DNA of 64,000 bases, from NCBI GenBank assembly GCA_023935145.1, contig CM043698.1, positions 19,967,001 to 20,031,000 on the forward strand. Reading direction: 5' to 3'. Of this stretch, positions 11,686 to 23,090 are shown in pieces. The stretch is from Bretschneidera sinensis. Its lineage: Eukaryota; Streptophyta; Magnoliopsida; Brassicales; Akaniaceae. Each line of letters starts with the position of its first letter. The first letter of the stretch is position 1. A program made the position numbers and the translations under genes. The notes under the pieces are model-generated. The model was not told the DNA's origin, did not search any database, and saw nothing but the letters and a program-made list of their open reading frames with translations.

Positions 11686-11915
11686 GGTTTTTTTCGTAAA
11701 ATAAAACATGTGGTATGTCTCCGGTAACATAAGAGGTTAACACCATTAAATTACAAAAACAAAACACCATTTTACTTTTATTATCACCAACACCAGCGTT
11801 TGGACACAACCTAAACAATTAAAGCTAAGGTGGTATTTTAATTTTGCAATTTATTGGTATTAACTCCTTATATTAACAGAAACATACTACATGATTTATT
11901 TTGTAAAAAATTCAC
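11686..11915. mobile_element. Fold-back MITE
   Basis: The left ~80 bp (CGTAAAATAAAACATGTGG, GTATGTCTCCGGTAACAT...) is complementary to the right ~80 bp, whose reverse complement reads ACAAAATAAATCATGTAG, GTATGTTTCTGTTAATAT. The element is about 230 bp and close to a full hairpin. I found no convincing target duplication, so the ends are approximate and the superfamily is unassigned. Confidence 0.6.
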
Positions 11916-11936
11916 TCAAGATATAAATAAATATAT

Positions 11937-12027
11937 AGATTTAGACATAATTAACTCAAAATCCGAATGGAGTTTCATTGTTAGTTCTGCCAGATTCTCG
12001 AGTAAGTAGCCGTTTTAAGACTTCGAA
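11937..12027 (+). repeat. ~140 bp repeat flanking SPH, copy C (5'-truncated)
   Basis: Begins at the GATTTAGACATAATTAACTC phrase and continues through GTAGCCGTTTTAAGACTT. It lacks the AAAAAGTCAGATTGG start present in the other copies. Confidence 0.8.
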
Positions 12028-12051
12028 ATAAATAGACATATGGGTCCTAGA

Positions 12052-12195
12052 AAGTGCAAAAAGTCAGATTGGTAAGAATTTAATATAATACCAGATTTAG
12101 ACATAATTATCTCTGCTAGTACACACAAAATACAAAAGGAGTTTCGCTGTCAGTTATGCTAGAATCTTGAGTAAGTAGCCGTTTTAAGACTTGGA
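12052..12195 (+). repeat. ~140 bp repeat flanking SPH, copy D
   Basis: A full-length copy, from AGTGCAAAAAGTCAGATTGG to GCCGTTTTAAGACTTGG, very close to copy A and to the retained part of copy B. Confidence 0.8.
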
Positions 12196-12710
12196 TGCTG
12201 ATAATATTAAGTACATATACATTTTATTTACCTTTCTTTTTTAGAATACATATCCCTCTTTATGTTTTAAATCCAGTAAATCATAATGCATATAGAAAAA
12301 ACATAAATATATTACTCAATTATCATTCCCAAAAAAAAAACTTCAATATTTTTTTGTAATATTTTGATATTAGGTGAATAAGAGTAGTTTGATTATTTGC
12401 AAATTTGTGCTGGGTTCACCGTCAGGAGAGATTCTTGGCTGCATCGAGTGCAAAACGTTATTTTTGCACCGGGTATAAATTTGATTGGTAATTTTTAAAA
12501 ACTTCACTAGTAATGTCCGTACATATTCAATTAACATTGATAATGAAGTTCTCAAAAATTACTAATCAAGTTTCTATCCGATACAAAATGTGCAAAAAAA
12601 ATCTTATTTTACACTTGGTACAAACAAGAAATTTTCCACCATGAGATGTCATTAACCCTATGCCCATTATAGTAGCTTCCTACTTGGACTCTTTTGGAAC
12701 AATTAAATTA

Positions 12711-12985
12711 TTTATTATGTGTTATGAAACCAATTCTTGTTCTTGAAGTTTGTCTCTATTGGTTATTTTTCTCTACTTGTTATTTGTACATAGATATTGA
12801 TGAGGAAATACATATGATGATTTTATTAGAAACTCTATTGATAATGTGTTATGAAATCAACAATTGTTTTTGGGATTTTGTCAATATTGATTATTTTTCT
12901 CTGCTTGGTATTTGTACGTAAAAATTGATTTGTGATTTAACGAGAATAAAGAAATACTTGTGATGATTTTTTTCAAAACTCAATC
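12711..12985 (+). repeat. Two-copy ~127 bp tandem repeat
   Basis: The phrases TGTGTTATGAAA, TTTTTCTCT and TTTGTACRTA recur with a period of about 127 bp (TGTGTT at 12718 and 12845). The copies are diverged and non-coding. Confidence 0.6.
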
Positions 12986-13079
12986 GATAATTTTGGATGT
13001 CATTTTGTTGAGCTCAATTTGTTTGGAGCCATTTATTTGATTGTTTTGCTCGTCGTCCATCTGGTTATGTTTTGATCCT

Positions 13080-13545
13080 ATCAATAAAGGTAAACATTGA
13101 CATATTATTCTAGTTTAATTAGTTATTTTTGGCTCCCAATACAACGATAAATGTGTTTTTGGACCTATTTATAAGGGTTAAATATGATTTTGGATCTTGT
13201 CACAATCGACAAAAGCTATAAAGATTTGTTTTGTTTGCTTATGACTATTTGAAACCACCTATGAGGATATTTGAAACTCGTGATTATGAAAATTGATTTG
13301 TGGAGATTAAATTGTTTTGAAATGTATTGTCAATTTACTTTGTTGCTCTCAGTTTGGCAATGATTTGACTTTGTTAACGGGGATAAACATTGGCATGTTG
13401 TCAAAGTTAGTTTAACTACTCTCTTTGGAGTCCTTGACACAGAGATAAGTGTCTTTGACCTACGTCATAGGGGTTATATATGGCTTTAGACCTATCACAT
13501 GTATATAGTGTGATCATAGCCACAAAGAGAATAGAGATTTGATTT
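13080..13545 (+). repeat. Two diverged ~150 bp direct repeats
   Basis: 13080-13225 and 13378-13545 share the ordered phrases AAACATTGRCAT, GTTTAAYTA, GATAAATGTG/GATAAGTGTC, GACCTA, GGGTTA and AAAGATTTG/AGAGATTTG. They are old copies with no recognisable coding content. Confidence 0.5.
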
Positions 13546-13720
13546 GATTTTTTGATAATCATTTAATTATATGAATATGCATTAAGTCTGTCTGCCATTG
13601 TCGTAATTCTAGAAAGAGGATCTATCGAGGATATCAAGTATCTTGGACAGACAGACCCTTTAGCCCTCTCCAAATCTCTATGGGTCCTTTCAAAAGCTAA
13701 GGCAAAACTTATGCCTTAGG

Positions 13721-14079
13721 GAAATAAACAGAAGCTAAACATGAAAGATAAAATCGATTCAAATCATATGAATTATTTAAAATTACATAGAAACCACAAT
13801 CAAATCACATGACACAAAACATCTATTCAATCACAGAGTGTTTAATTGCAATAATCTATTTTTTTTATTCAAATCCAAGCGGATTACAAATGACATAGAG
13901 ACGCCTCTTATATAGAGATCTTAAATCCTAGTCATACACTGATAAGGAAACTGAAATATGAAAGAAACCTGTAATATAAAATTAATTGCACCTAGATACC
14001 CGGCCATAATATTTATTAATTACATAATTATCCCCATATCCCCAAATTCTTAAATTAAAATCCTTAATTCTGATCTTTC
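13721..14079 (-). repeat. LTR-like direct repeat, left (putative 3' LTR)
   Basis: Shares GATAAAATCGAT, CAATCAAATCACATG, CTTAAATCCTAGT and GTAATATAAAATTAATT, in this order, with 15951-16222. It contains about 65 bp missing from the other copy. Confidence 0.6.
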
Positions 14080-14280
14080 TCGGTGTTCCTCATCATTCTC
14101 AACCACTTAGAAAGAACTTGTCCTCGTGTTGAAAAGTGTAGGAGGATCAACAGCTTAGATTGATGGAGAAATAAGGCATAGTCACGAAACTCGTGGAAGC
14201 AGAAGTCACTAGGAGGTGAAAAAAATTGCGTTGGAAATGCTTGTTGACGAGGTGCGTGAAGCCAGGTAGGTAGGATAAAG

Positions 14281-14604
14281 TCAATATCCAGAACGTGTGT
14301 CAACTCGACCCTCAATCATACCATTAAGCTTGTCATCCTGTTTGTGTTGAATCTTTTCAGCTTCCTCGATATACTCAATAAAATCTTGCTGGACTGGCTC
14401 AACCAAGTTAACTGTAGAAGGAACGGGTTCAAGCGGATCAACAACATCAAGTTGATCATCAACTAGTTCATCATCTTTGTCGGCATCTTGTTGCTCTTTG
14501 GTGTCTTCCCTAGCATCCGTAAGCTTTGAATTATCAAGTTTGGGATCATCTTTCACTATCACAATCTCCAAGGGCTTGCACAATTCTTTATATTCTGTCA
14601 GCAA
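14281..14604 (-). CDS. Hypothetical acidic open frame inside the LTR-type element
   Basis: An open frame of about 107 codons, very rich in Asp and Glu (for example DKDDELVDDQLDVVDPLEP). The frame opens at a TTG just after a stop, with no ATG at its start, so it is probably a remnant of a longer retroelement polyprotein rather than a gene. I recognise no domain. Confidence 0.25.
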   Translation of the reverse strand: MLTEYKELCKPLEIVIVKDDPKLDNSKLTDAREDTKEQQDADKDDELVDDQLDVVDPLEPVPSTVNLVEPVQQDFIEYIEEAEKIQHKQDDKLNGMIEGRVDTRSGY

Positions 14605-15339
14605 TTAGATTATCTTCTCTCGAACTTGGGGTGAAGCTATTGGGTCGATTCTGCTCTATCACAGGCTCATTGTATGTACCATAACAATCATAACCTCCGT
14701 AAGCACGATCATGACAACACAACCATGATTAGCATCTTTAGGAGCATAATAATAATTCTTATAAGCAACTCCTTCATCATCATAAATATAATCACAATTA
14801 CCATTGAAAACATAGACATTTCGAGAACTCTGATCATACTATATGCATATTGGCGCTGCAATTCTTCAAGTCATCTCTATTTACAATAAACCCAATATTT
14901 GAGTTCTTCATATTCTTCATACATACTCTGAGGAAGATAATGCCAGTTGTACCTTATCGCTTTGGATATCAAGTCATCTAAGCGAGAGTAAGCACTTGAC
15001 AGTTGAGATTGTAGGTTTCGAATACGAATCTCAATACAATAAGACATAATAGTAAACTAAAATAACTCAAACATTTTTTTTCCTCTCTTTTATGTTTTTT
15101 TTGGTTACTTTTTTCTGTTTGTTTTATTTTTTTTAATAAGAAGAATACAACTAATAACAGTAAAGAAAAGAGAAAAAAACAAAAACTAATTTTTGTTCTC
15201 ACTTGCTGGCTCGATTTGGCTTAGATGGCTCGGCTCGGCTGGATGGATGTGGCTCGACTAGCTTGTCTTCTTCTTATGCCTTGCGCACTGACCAGATCGT
15301 TATTGCGGGTAGGACATGACCCGATCAGATCCAGTTTGG

Positions 15340-15890
15340 ACTAGAGCCAGAGGGGGGGTTCGGCCGGAAATGACCTTGTGGTCACGTGGGTGGAGGTGGG
15401 TAGGTCGGATGGTGGCGGGATGAGCTTAATCGAGCTGCTAAAGGTTGAGAGGCGCGGTTGTGTAGCAGGTGATGGAGGAGGCGGGTAGGGCCAGGTTTCT
15501 CGGGGTTTGATCGCTAAGGAAGTCCGCACCATTTGGTGGGGGGTGGCAACGCCAACGGCGGCCAACAATGGCAGGTGGCGACCGACAGTGGATAGTTGCG
15601 AAACGGGTTGAATTTTCAGGGTTACGGGAGGCCGGCAGTTCTGATGGTGGTTTCTGATCCAGCGTTGGGTGGTGGGAAAGAGGTAGATATAAGCTGAGGT
15701 GTTGCGGTGCTTGAGGAGGTTTCTGACCTTTTTCCGGTGGATTCAAGGCACGTGAGCAGCATATCAGGATATAGGGGAAAATTTCGAGCAGAGTAGTGGT
15801 GTCGAGGAAGGTCTCTGGTGGTGGAGGCAGGGCGTGGTGGTGGCACGTGGAGGCTGGTGGTGGACGACGGCGGTGGCGAAGGACAGTGAC
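15340..15890. other. GC-rich anomalous segment in retroelement interior
   Basis: Rich in GGTGG on the plus strand and CCACC on the minus strand, in contrast to the flanking AT-rich DNA. Several overlapping Pro/Ser-rich open frames on the minus strand reflect this composition and show no domain. Capture of foreign genomic sequence by the element is possible but unproven. Confidence 0.35.
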
Positions 15891-15950
15891 TGCTATTGTA
15901 GGCTGTGTGTTCAACGGTTTCGCTTTGATACCTCTTGATATCGTAGAGAA

Positions 15951-16222
15951 GAAATAAAGATAAATTAAACATAAAAGATAAAATCGATCCAAATCACATA
16001 AAAACCGTAATCAAATTACATGGTGCAAAATAACTACCGAATCATATAGTGTTCCTCTTATATATAGATATTAAATCCTAGTTATAAATCGATAAAAAAA
16101 TTAAAATATAAAAAAAACTGTAATATAAAATTAATTATGTTTAGATATTTATAATATTTTTTAATTATATAATTATTTTTATATTTTTTAATTTTTAAAT
16201 TAAAATCTCTAATTATAATCTT
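15951..16222 (-). repeat. LTR-like direct repeat, right (putative 5' LTR)
   Basis: Partner of 13721-14079, shorter by one internal deletion. The Met-tRNA-like primer site lies at 15921-15932 on its inner side. Confidence 0.6.
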
Positions 16223-16306
16223 CCAGTTTCCATAAAAAACAAATTCTGAAATCTTGTTAAAAAGGCATCTGACAGCAAGACCATAGCATTGAAAAAGAAA
16301 ACATAC

Positions 16307-19300
16307 TTGGATATCGCTTCAGCTCTCGCTGGATGAGGTCATATGGGAAGGGACAGAGCTGTTCCACCCTACATATTTCAATGTCGTTTCCATTGTTCTT
16401 TTTTCGCTCCTCATCAAGCTCATAGTAGACCTATGAGACGGCAAAAGTATGGACAGAACTTAGCCAAAAATTGCAGTTGCAGTTCCTTCGAAAACATGCA
16501 ATAAACAATTTTTCTTTCAAAGGCTTTAGAATATTAAAAAAAGAAAAAAAAACGCACCTTTCCAGAGCAAAGAACCAGACGCCTAAACTCTCCTCAAGAT
16601 CAGAGTGGTCATTCTGGTCTTTTATAAGGCGCTTGAATCTGGTCCCCTGTTTGTCGAAACCTGGGTGGCCTTGGACATCATCAAATTTGGATAAATTTGA
16701 TTTGCAGAACTTGTAGCGGATCAGGTTCTTTGGAGACATCACAACCAGAGGCTTACGGAATTCCCTGTGAATCTGGGAGTCCAGGTCATATAAAGTAAGA
16801 TATTTTAGAATCTTTCCTGCTGGAAGGTTGAAAGTGATTAGCAAGCCAATAGGCTGCTGAGCTCACCTGACCCCGCAAGACATGGAAGTAATTTGCAGGA
16901 GTTGTAACATTTACAACCTGCCAGTTGCACTCCTGGATTTGCTTTCGAAGTGTTGGGTCCATCTCAGGTATAACATAGGGGTTATCATCACTCATCTGCC
17001 ATCATATTAAATTATTAATAAGCATAATTATTTGGGGTTAAGCTAAATCCTATTGTCAGATTGATTATCTGAAAAAGACAGAAAGAAACCAAGCTTTTGA
17101 AGAAATTCAGAACTGCACAACTGAGCCAAGGGTTCTCTTGCCAGGGAAAAATAATCAGAAAAAAAATCCTGTAAAATAGAAGAGAGATAACATGTTTGCA
17201 CTCAATTTCAAGGTCATTTTATGATGACTTCAAAAGGGTCAATTAGTAATACTTCAATTAAAGCAAGTACCTGGAGAAACGGCTCCAAACGTGCACTTGA
17301 ATGTTCAGGGCCCTGTCCATCATAACCATGAGGAAGCAACACCACAAGCCCAGTTTGACGCAGCCATTTTGACTCCCCGCTTCTAAGAAACTGATCAAAA
17401 ATCACTTGAGCCCCATTAGAAAAGTCACCAAATTGAGCCTCCCAGATAACCAATGTATTTGGATTTTCCATTGAGCAACCCAATTCAAATCCAAGAACAC
17501 CAAATTCAGAGAGAGAACTGTACACAAGAACATATATTCCTCATGTAAGAAAACCAAAGTTAACAACAAAGACCAATAGTACAAAAACTATTATGTCTTT
17601 GTTCATGTGGGAGGAAAGAGGAATAAGAGGATGGAAAAATGAGATGAATGATGTTTTTGTCTTTTGTTTGGTAAATATGATGGAAAAAATGAGTGAAAAG
17701 AAGAAAAAGACAAAAAAAAAAACTATTTTAATTTCCACTCCCCAATCATCCAAATTTGGAAATATTGTGTGAAAAAAACATCAATTATTTCACTTTTCGT
17801 TTCTCTTATCTTTCTTCTCTACCAAACGATAAAAAGACCACTCTTTTTCCTCTTCCTCTTCCTTCCTCTCACTTTTCTCCTCTACCAATCAGAGCTTAAA
17901 AGTCGAAAACATTGATTGCAATGACTCAATGAGACAGAAGAGGATAGCAACCCCATTACCTATTACACATTGAACATTTCCTCATCTTGGTTCATCATAA
18001 CGTGATCCAAAGGGCAACACATCTCTCCTGTTTCTTGATCGTGAATCATAGAATGCCGATGAATAAATGTGCCTCATTCTACATCCTGGCCACTGAGTCT
18101 AATATGGTTACCTTCTACCAGCAGTGTTGCAAAAGCAAGTGCTTCTCCTAGTGCCCAATCAATGCCTTCCCTTGTATCAATCATTCGTGCACATTCATCA
18201 TATATCCTCTTCACTTGTTTGTGAGGCTTAAGATCATCAGGAAGGGTTGTGATTGCTTTGCCAACACTCTTCAATACTTCTGGTTTTACCCTGTACAACA
18301 CCATAAGCTGGGATTATAAGAAAAATGAGCAACTGAAGAATGATGGAAAGCAAGCTACTACTGCATACCCAGTGTTTCGCAGGCATGAAAGCTGTTCGGG
18401 CGATTTTAATCCAGCCCAGAAAGCTGAAAGCCAACCTCTTCTTTTCGGGACATATTCTTTACCGTTGGTGAATTCTTCACTTAGGATTGAATCCACCTTT
18501 TTATGTATCTTATCAATACCTTCATGTGTCACCTCTCCAGATTCTAGCAATTTCTTTTGGTAAATCTCAAGAGATGAAGGATGCTTCTGAATAACCTGTT
18601 AGAACCAATTCCTGGTTAACCACCAAAATCCTCAACAACAGCAACTAAATCAGAAAGAAAAACAAAAACAATTTTATAAAGATTGAGCCTTAAAATCAAG
18701 CATGAGTAACAAATTCTTGACAACAGGTGAACAGAAAAAAGAGGGTCAACCTAGTACATTTTTGGCTGTGTGAAAAATGGTTCATCAATCTCATTGTGCC
18801 CATATCGATGATAGCAAACTATATCAACCACAACATCTGAATGGAAAGTCTGTCTCCACTCTGCTGCAAGCTCTCAGACATGAGCTACAGCCTCCATATC
18901 ATCCCCATTAACATGGAAAATAGGGGCATTCAAGGCCTTTGCAGCATCGGTGCAGTAAGTTGAAGATCTACCAGCACTTGGATCGGTAGTGAATGCCACT
19001 TGGTTGTTAACTACAATGTGAATAGTTCCACCAGTAGTGTAATTTGGAAGAGCACTAAGATGTAGAGTTTCGTAGACGACGCCTTGTCCTGCAAAGCTAC
19101 CATTCCCATTGAATCAAAATAGCCATATATTTGGTCCTGTCTGCATCATTTGCGTAATATTGCTTTGCTCTAGTTTTACCAACAACAACTGGATCTACGG
19201 CTTTCAAATGACTTGGATTAGCGACCAATGACAAATGAATTCTCTTTCCTTCTCTTGTTGGACGATCATAAGAAGTTCCTAAATGATACTTAACATTACC

Positions 19301-20302
19301 AGTTCCCGTGTAAAGCCCGACTTCATTTTCAGGCTTTGAATTCATGTCAAACTCACTGAATCTATGACGGAGTGGCTTACAAAAAACATTACCCAAAACA
19401 TTCAATCTTCCTCTCTGAGGCATTCCAACAACCATACTCTCTACACCAAGATCTGAAGCCCTATCAAACGTCTCCTTCATTCCAGGAATCAATGTCTACC
19501 GACCTTCAAGCCTAAACCTCTTTGCTGCTTTCATTTTAGTTGCCAAGAAATTCTCAAATAGAGTACTCCACATAAGCCTATCAAGAATAACCCCACGGCA
19601 TTGCTGATTGTATTGCATTGGTGTTGGGGTTTCAATCTTTTCTCTTAACCAGTTTAGATTTTCATGATCATGAATGTGCCTATACTCATAACCAATGCTC
19701 CCACAGTAAGCCTGCTCAAGTCTTGTCAATAAGGACCTTAGATTCTGCATAGAAGGATTATCAGACAAAAAACCAGACATTCTCCACACCCCTAAAAAGA
19801 ATTCTCTATCGAGATCAGCCTCAGTGAACCCATGAAAAGCAGGGTCTAAATCATTTGGAATTTTCCCGTCTTCTAAACCCAATGGATCTAACTTAGCTTT
19901 CATGTGACCATTAACCTGGTAAGCCCTCACAAGCAACAACAAACGCATACTTTCTTGTATTGTTTGGCCTGAAACTCCAGGCGATGCAGCTGCCTGATCA
20001 ACAAAGTTCCTGAAGAAATTATCCCACGATTCATCAACACTTTTAGGGTCAGCTTCCCATTCTCTTTGAAGCTCTTCTATGTATACACTGCTTGTTCCAT
20101 CCAGAAAGCTATCAGTTAGCCTAGAGAGGGGCACAGCGCGAGGGATTGGTGCTCCTTGAGCCTTTGATTTGAAGACTGTGATATGAAAATACCGATTCTG
20201 TGAGGGAAGGAACCTTTTTCTTGTGAAACATGATCCACCCTGAGACAGAGTTCTCATAATAGCAAGCTTTGTCATGCTAGAACTTGCCCTCAACCAAGCC
20301 AT
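16307..20302 (-). pseudogene. 2-oxoglutarate dehydrogenase E1 pseudogene (tandem duplicate, last exon missing)
   Basis: Seven exons match the intact gene at 26000-32143: 20302-18751, 18595-18369, 18290-17960, 17517-17271, 16995-16867, 16772-16558 and 16430-16307. All splice boundaries fall at the same places as in the intact copy. Exons 2, 4, 5 and 7 have exactly the same length as in the intact copy. Exon 1 is +1 (frameshift near 19090, in the GDGS thiamine-diphosphate motif), exon 3 is -2 and exon 6 is -1. Nonsense codons are at 19496-19498, 18874-18876, 18751-18753 and 18074-18076. The eighth exon (C-terminal ~80 residues) is absent; a degraded LTR-type element lies 84 bp beyond exon 7. 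Retained introns show a DNA-level duplication, not a retrocopy. The reading frame is dead, although the first 268 codons are still open. Confidence 0.93.
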
Positions 20303-20362
20303 AACTATCAATCCAAGCTGCCCAAAAAACTTCCAGTTTATTAAAGATTGTGCCTCCCAAGC

Positions 20363-20383
20363 TCAAACCTCGATCATGAACAT
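20363..20383 (-). other. Upstream ORF in pseudogene leader
   Basis: A 21 nt upstream frame encoding MFMIEV, 61 bp before the pseudogene ATG. It is identical in peptide to that in the intact gene (32201-32221), with one synonymous difference. Confidence 0.6.
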
Positions 20384-21026
20384 CTATGGTTTTCTCTAGC
20401 TGAAACAAACAAATCAAAATTGGATGAAATAAGTGAATAGAACATTTCTAGCTCAAAGAGAAATAAGTTTTTGTGTATATTTATGATCTCTGACCCCAAA
20501 AAAGGGAAATCAATAAGCATGAATTGATGTCAATGATGAATAAAACAAACAGTACAACTAGTTGCGAAGAAAATATTGAAATGACAGTGCAAATCAAAAT
20601 CCTAAAAATACACCTAATGGAACTTCTCTAATCTTAAACTTCTATGGACCCAAGAAACCAGGAACCTCAGGAATTTACAGAGCCTAACACAACCATTGGC
20701 CTGTATGAAAATGACATTCTATTTAGAAGCATAAGCAGAATCACCAGTAGATTTTAGCAGTCGACACAAAATATTTCTTTAAACTAAAATCAAAATTCAT
20801 TCTTGCATTACAAGCTTACACACATATTCAGTGGATCCAAATCACATCAGCTGCATAAGTAGATGAAGAGTTAGCAACAAATCATGTATTATCGAAATAG
20901 AACCAAGTGGTACGTGAACGAGAGACATAGATGAAAAGCTTAATATCAAACAGATTATGTTATGAGAGTATCACTCAAGGAACAGTCAGTTGAAAATATT
21001 AAGAAGATAATCATGGGTTTTGTAGT

Positions 21027-21573
21027 TGATGGAGCCCACAAAACACACATCCAATAAGACATCTACACGTGGAATCTGACACCACCAATTGGACTATGAC
21101 ACGTGTCAAGCCTCCCCAGCCTGGCCAAGCACATGTGGAACGGGCAGCTCACATAACCTCCATGTCAGGGCATGATTAATGCGCCTAACTCCCTCTGGAA
21201 CACGCGATCCCCTGGCACACTCAACACTCTGAACACGCGATTAAGATTTCTCTCTGAAGCCCAGGATCGCAGGAGCAGGACCATACCTCCCCCACATGGG
21301 CGGCCTCCACTCAGAGGACTATAAATATCCTGAGGTATGCGAGTCTAGGGGGAACATTTTTTTTGATATTCACACTCGTCTATTTGCACTTGATTTACTT
21401 TAGAGTTAACTCTCGGCCTCCACCTCCACCTCCCCTAAGCTCTCTGCTAACTTGAGCATCGGAGCGCCCTCAGAGGTCTCTCCCTCCCCTCCTTCCGAGG
21501 GTCTCCAGTTCACCTTTGTTACCTGTGCACGGCCAAGGCCACGTCAGTAGTAAGCAATTTTTTGGCATCAACA
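21027..21573 (+). repeat. 5' LTR
   Basis: A 547 bp LTR. It contains a CTATAAATAT promoter element at about 21320. It differs from the 3' LTR by scattered substitutions and lacks two short internal duplications present there. Confidence 0.88.
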
Positions 21574-21576
21574 GAT

Positions 21577-21594
21577 TGGCACCGTCTGTGGGAA
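21577..21594 (+). other. Primer-binding site
   Basis: TGGCACCGTCTGTGGGAA, three bases after the 5' LTR, is the usual place for tRNA-primed minus-strand synthesis. I do not assign the tRNA. Confidence 0.7.
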
Positions 21595-22132
21595 ATCACC
21601 ATCTCTCGTTAAACAGTAGAAGTGAAGAAATCTAAAGAACTTGATGCAGGTGGACTACCTAGAACGGGCTACGGGCTCAGATTGGGCCCCGAAGATCCTA
21701 ATCTGATTGGAAACGAGCCAACGAACAAAACTGATGACTATACCCTTAGTGTAACGGGATTTTAGCCAAAAAACGATGTTTAGGCCCTCAAATTAGCAGT
21801 TTACAGTTTTTAGGAAACCTTTTATTTTACTTAATTTAAATTCAGCCTTAATTTAATTTTCTTATTTTAGCTTCGACCTTATAAATAAGGTCTTAGGGTT
21901 TCGTAATCATTATTATTGTATTTGCATAATTTTAAATAAAACATCAGAGCTGTTTCTTTGTATTGTTTAGGGTTTTTTCTTGTGTTACTCCCAGTGAACT
22001 ATCTATTCGACTAGCCTGCAGAATAATCGCTATTCTGCCTGGCGTCAGAACTCATATGTTGCAATGCCAAGCCGTCCAACACCATGTTGCACACTTTGGA
22101 GTTTTGGGTGCACATTACCAAGCCGTAGTGCG

Positions 22133-22341
22133 CACGTCCCTGTCCGAACGGTTGCTAAGTGTGCACGGCCGAGCGCCGTAGTGCACACGCCCCTGTCTAA
22201 GCAATCACTTAGTGCACATTAGTGCACATGCCCCTGTCCGAGCAATCGCTTAGTGCACATTAGTCACACGCCCCTGTCCGAGCAATCGCTTAGTGCACAC
22301 TAGTGCACACGCCCTTGTCCGAGCAATTGCCTAGTGCACAC
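22133..22341 (+). repeat. Tandem array 1: ~40 bp units
   Basis: About five imperfect units, each built on CCCCTGTCCGAGCAATCGC followed by TTAGTGCAC and a variable number of GTGCAC blocks. Confidence 0.75.
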
Positions 22342-23073
22342 AGGCCGAGCATCAGTGCGCACTAGTGCGCATGGCCAAGCTACGGTGCGCACACCCAAGG
22401 CCTACCAAAGGCATATGTGTGCACACCCTCGGCCTCGTCCCAGCATTAGTGCACACTAGTGCACACAGGCCGAGCATCAATGCGCATTAGTGCGCACGGC
22501 CAAGCTATAATGTGCACACCCAAGGCCGAGCAAAGGTATATGTGTGCACACGCTCGGCCTCGACCCAGCAATAGTGCACACTAGTGAACACAGGCCGAGC
22601 ATCAGTGCGCACTAGTGCGCACGACCAAGCTATGGTGCGCACACCCAAGGCCAAGCAAAGGCATATGTGTGCACACCCTCGGCCTCATCCTAGTAACAGT
22701 GCACACTAATGCACACAGGCCGAGCATCAGTGCGCACAGCCAAGCTACGGTGCGCACACCCAAGGCCGAGCAAAGGCATATGTGTGCACACGCTCGGCCT
22801 CGTCCCAGCATCAGTGCACATAGGCCGAGCATCAGTGTGCATTAGTGCGCACGGCCAAGCTATAGTGCGCACACCCACGGCAGAGCAAAGGCATATGTGC
22901 GCACATGCTCGGCCTCGTCCCAGCATCAGTGCACACTAGTGCACACAGGCCGAGCATCAGTGCGCATTAGTGCGCACGGCCAAGCTATAGTGCGCACACC
23001 CAAGGCCAAGCAAAGGCATATGTGCGCACACGCTCGGCCTCGACCCAGCAACAGTGCACACTAGTGCACACAC
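22342..23073 (+). repeat. Tandem array 2: 125 bp units with an 18-bp palindrome
   Basis: The phrase AGGCCGAGCATCA begins at 22342, 22467, 22592, 22717, 22822 and 22947, and recurs as AGGTCGAGCATCA at 23074. The period is therefore 125 bp, apart from one 105 bp unit and one of 127. Several units carry GTGCGCACTAGTGCGCAC, which is exactly self-complementary, or a one-base variant. Each unit also has ApaLI-type GTGCAC blocks and the phrase GCTCGGCCTCGTCCCAGC. Confidence 0.9.
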
Positions 23074-23090
23074 AGGTCGAGCATCAGTGC

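Larger units (their letters stand above)
13721..16222 (-). mobile_element. Degraded LTR-type non-autonomous retroelement
   Basis: Direct repeats at 13721-14079 and 15951-16222 flank a 1.9 kb interior. On the minus strand, just inside the right-hand repeat, AGGTATCAAAGC (15921-15932) resembles the initiator-Met-tRNA primer site TGGTATCAGAGC. That would make the right repeat the 5' LTR and the left the 3' LTR. The interior encodes no protease, integrase or reverse transcriptase. It has an acidic open frame (14281-14604), a Tyr/Asp-rich coding-like stretch (14600-14860) and a GC-rich segment (15340-15890) unlike the surrounding AT-rich DNA. Target duplications were not found and boundaries are approximate. 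The element begins 84 bp past the last retained exon of the OGDH pseudogene. Confidence 0.55.

Noticed and set aside
13721..16222. Calling the 13.7-16.2 kb element a definite copia retrotransposon
   Set aside because: The primer-site match is imperfect, no copia protein is encoded, and target duplications were not found, so only an LTR-type label is justified.
21963..22939. Several overlapping 70-80 codon open frames on both strands
   Set aside because: They are by-products of the GC-rich 125 bp tandem repeat. A 125 bp period does not preserve frame and no protein domain is present.
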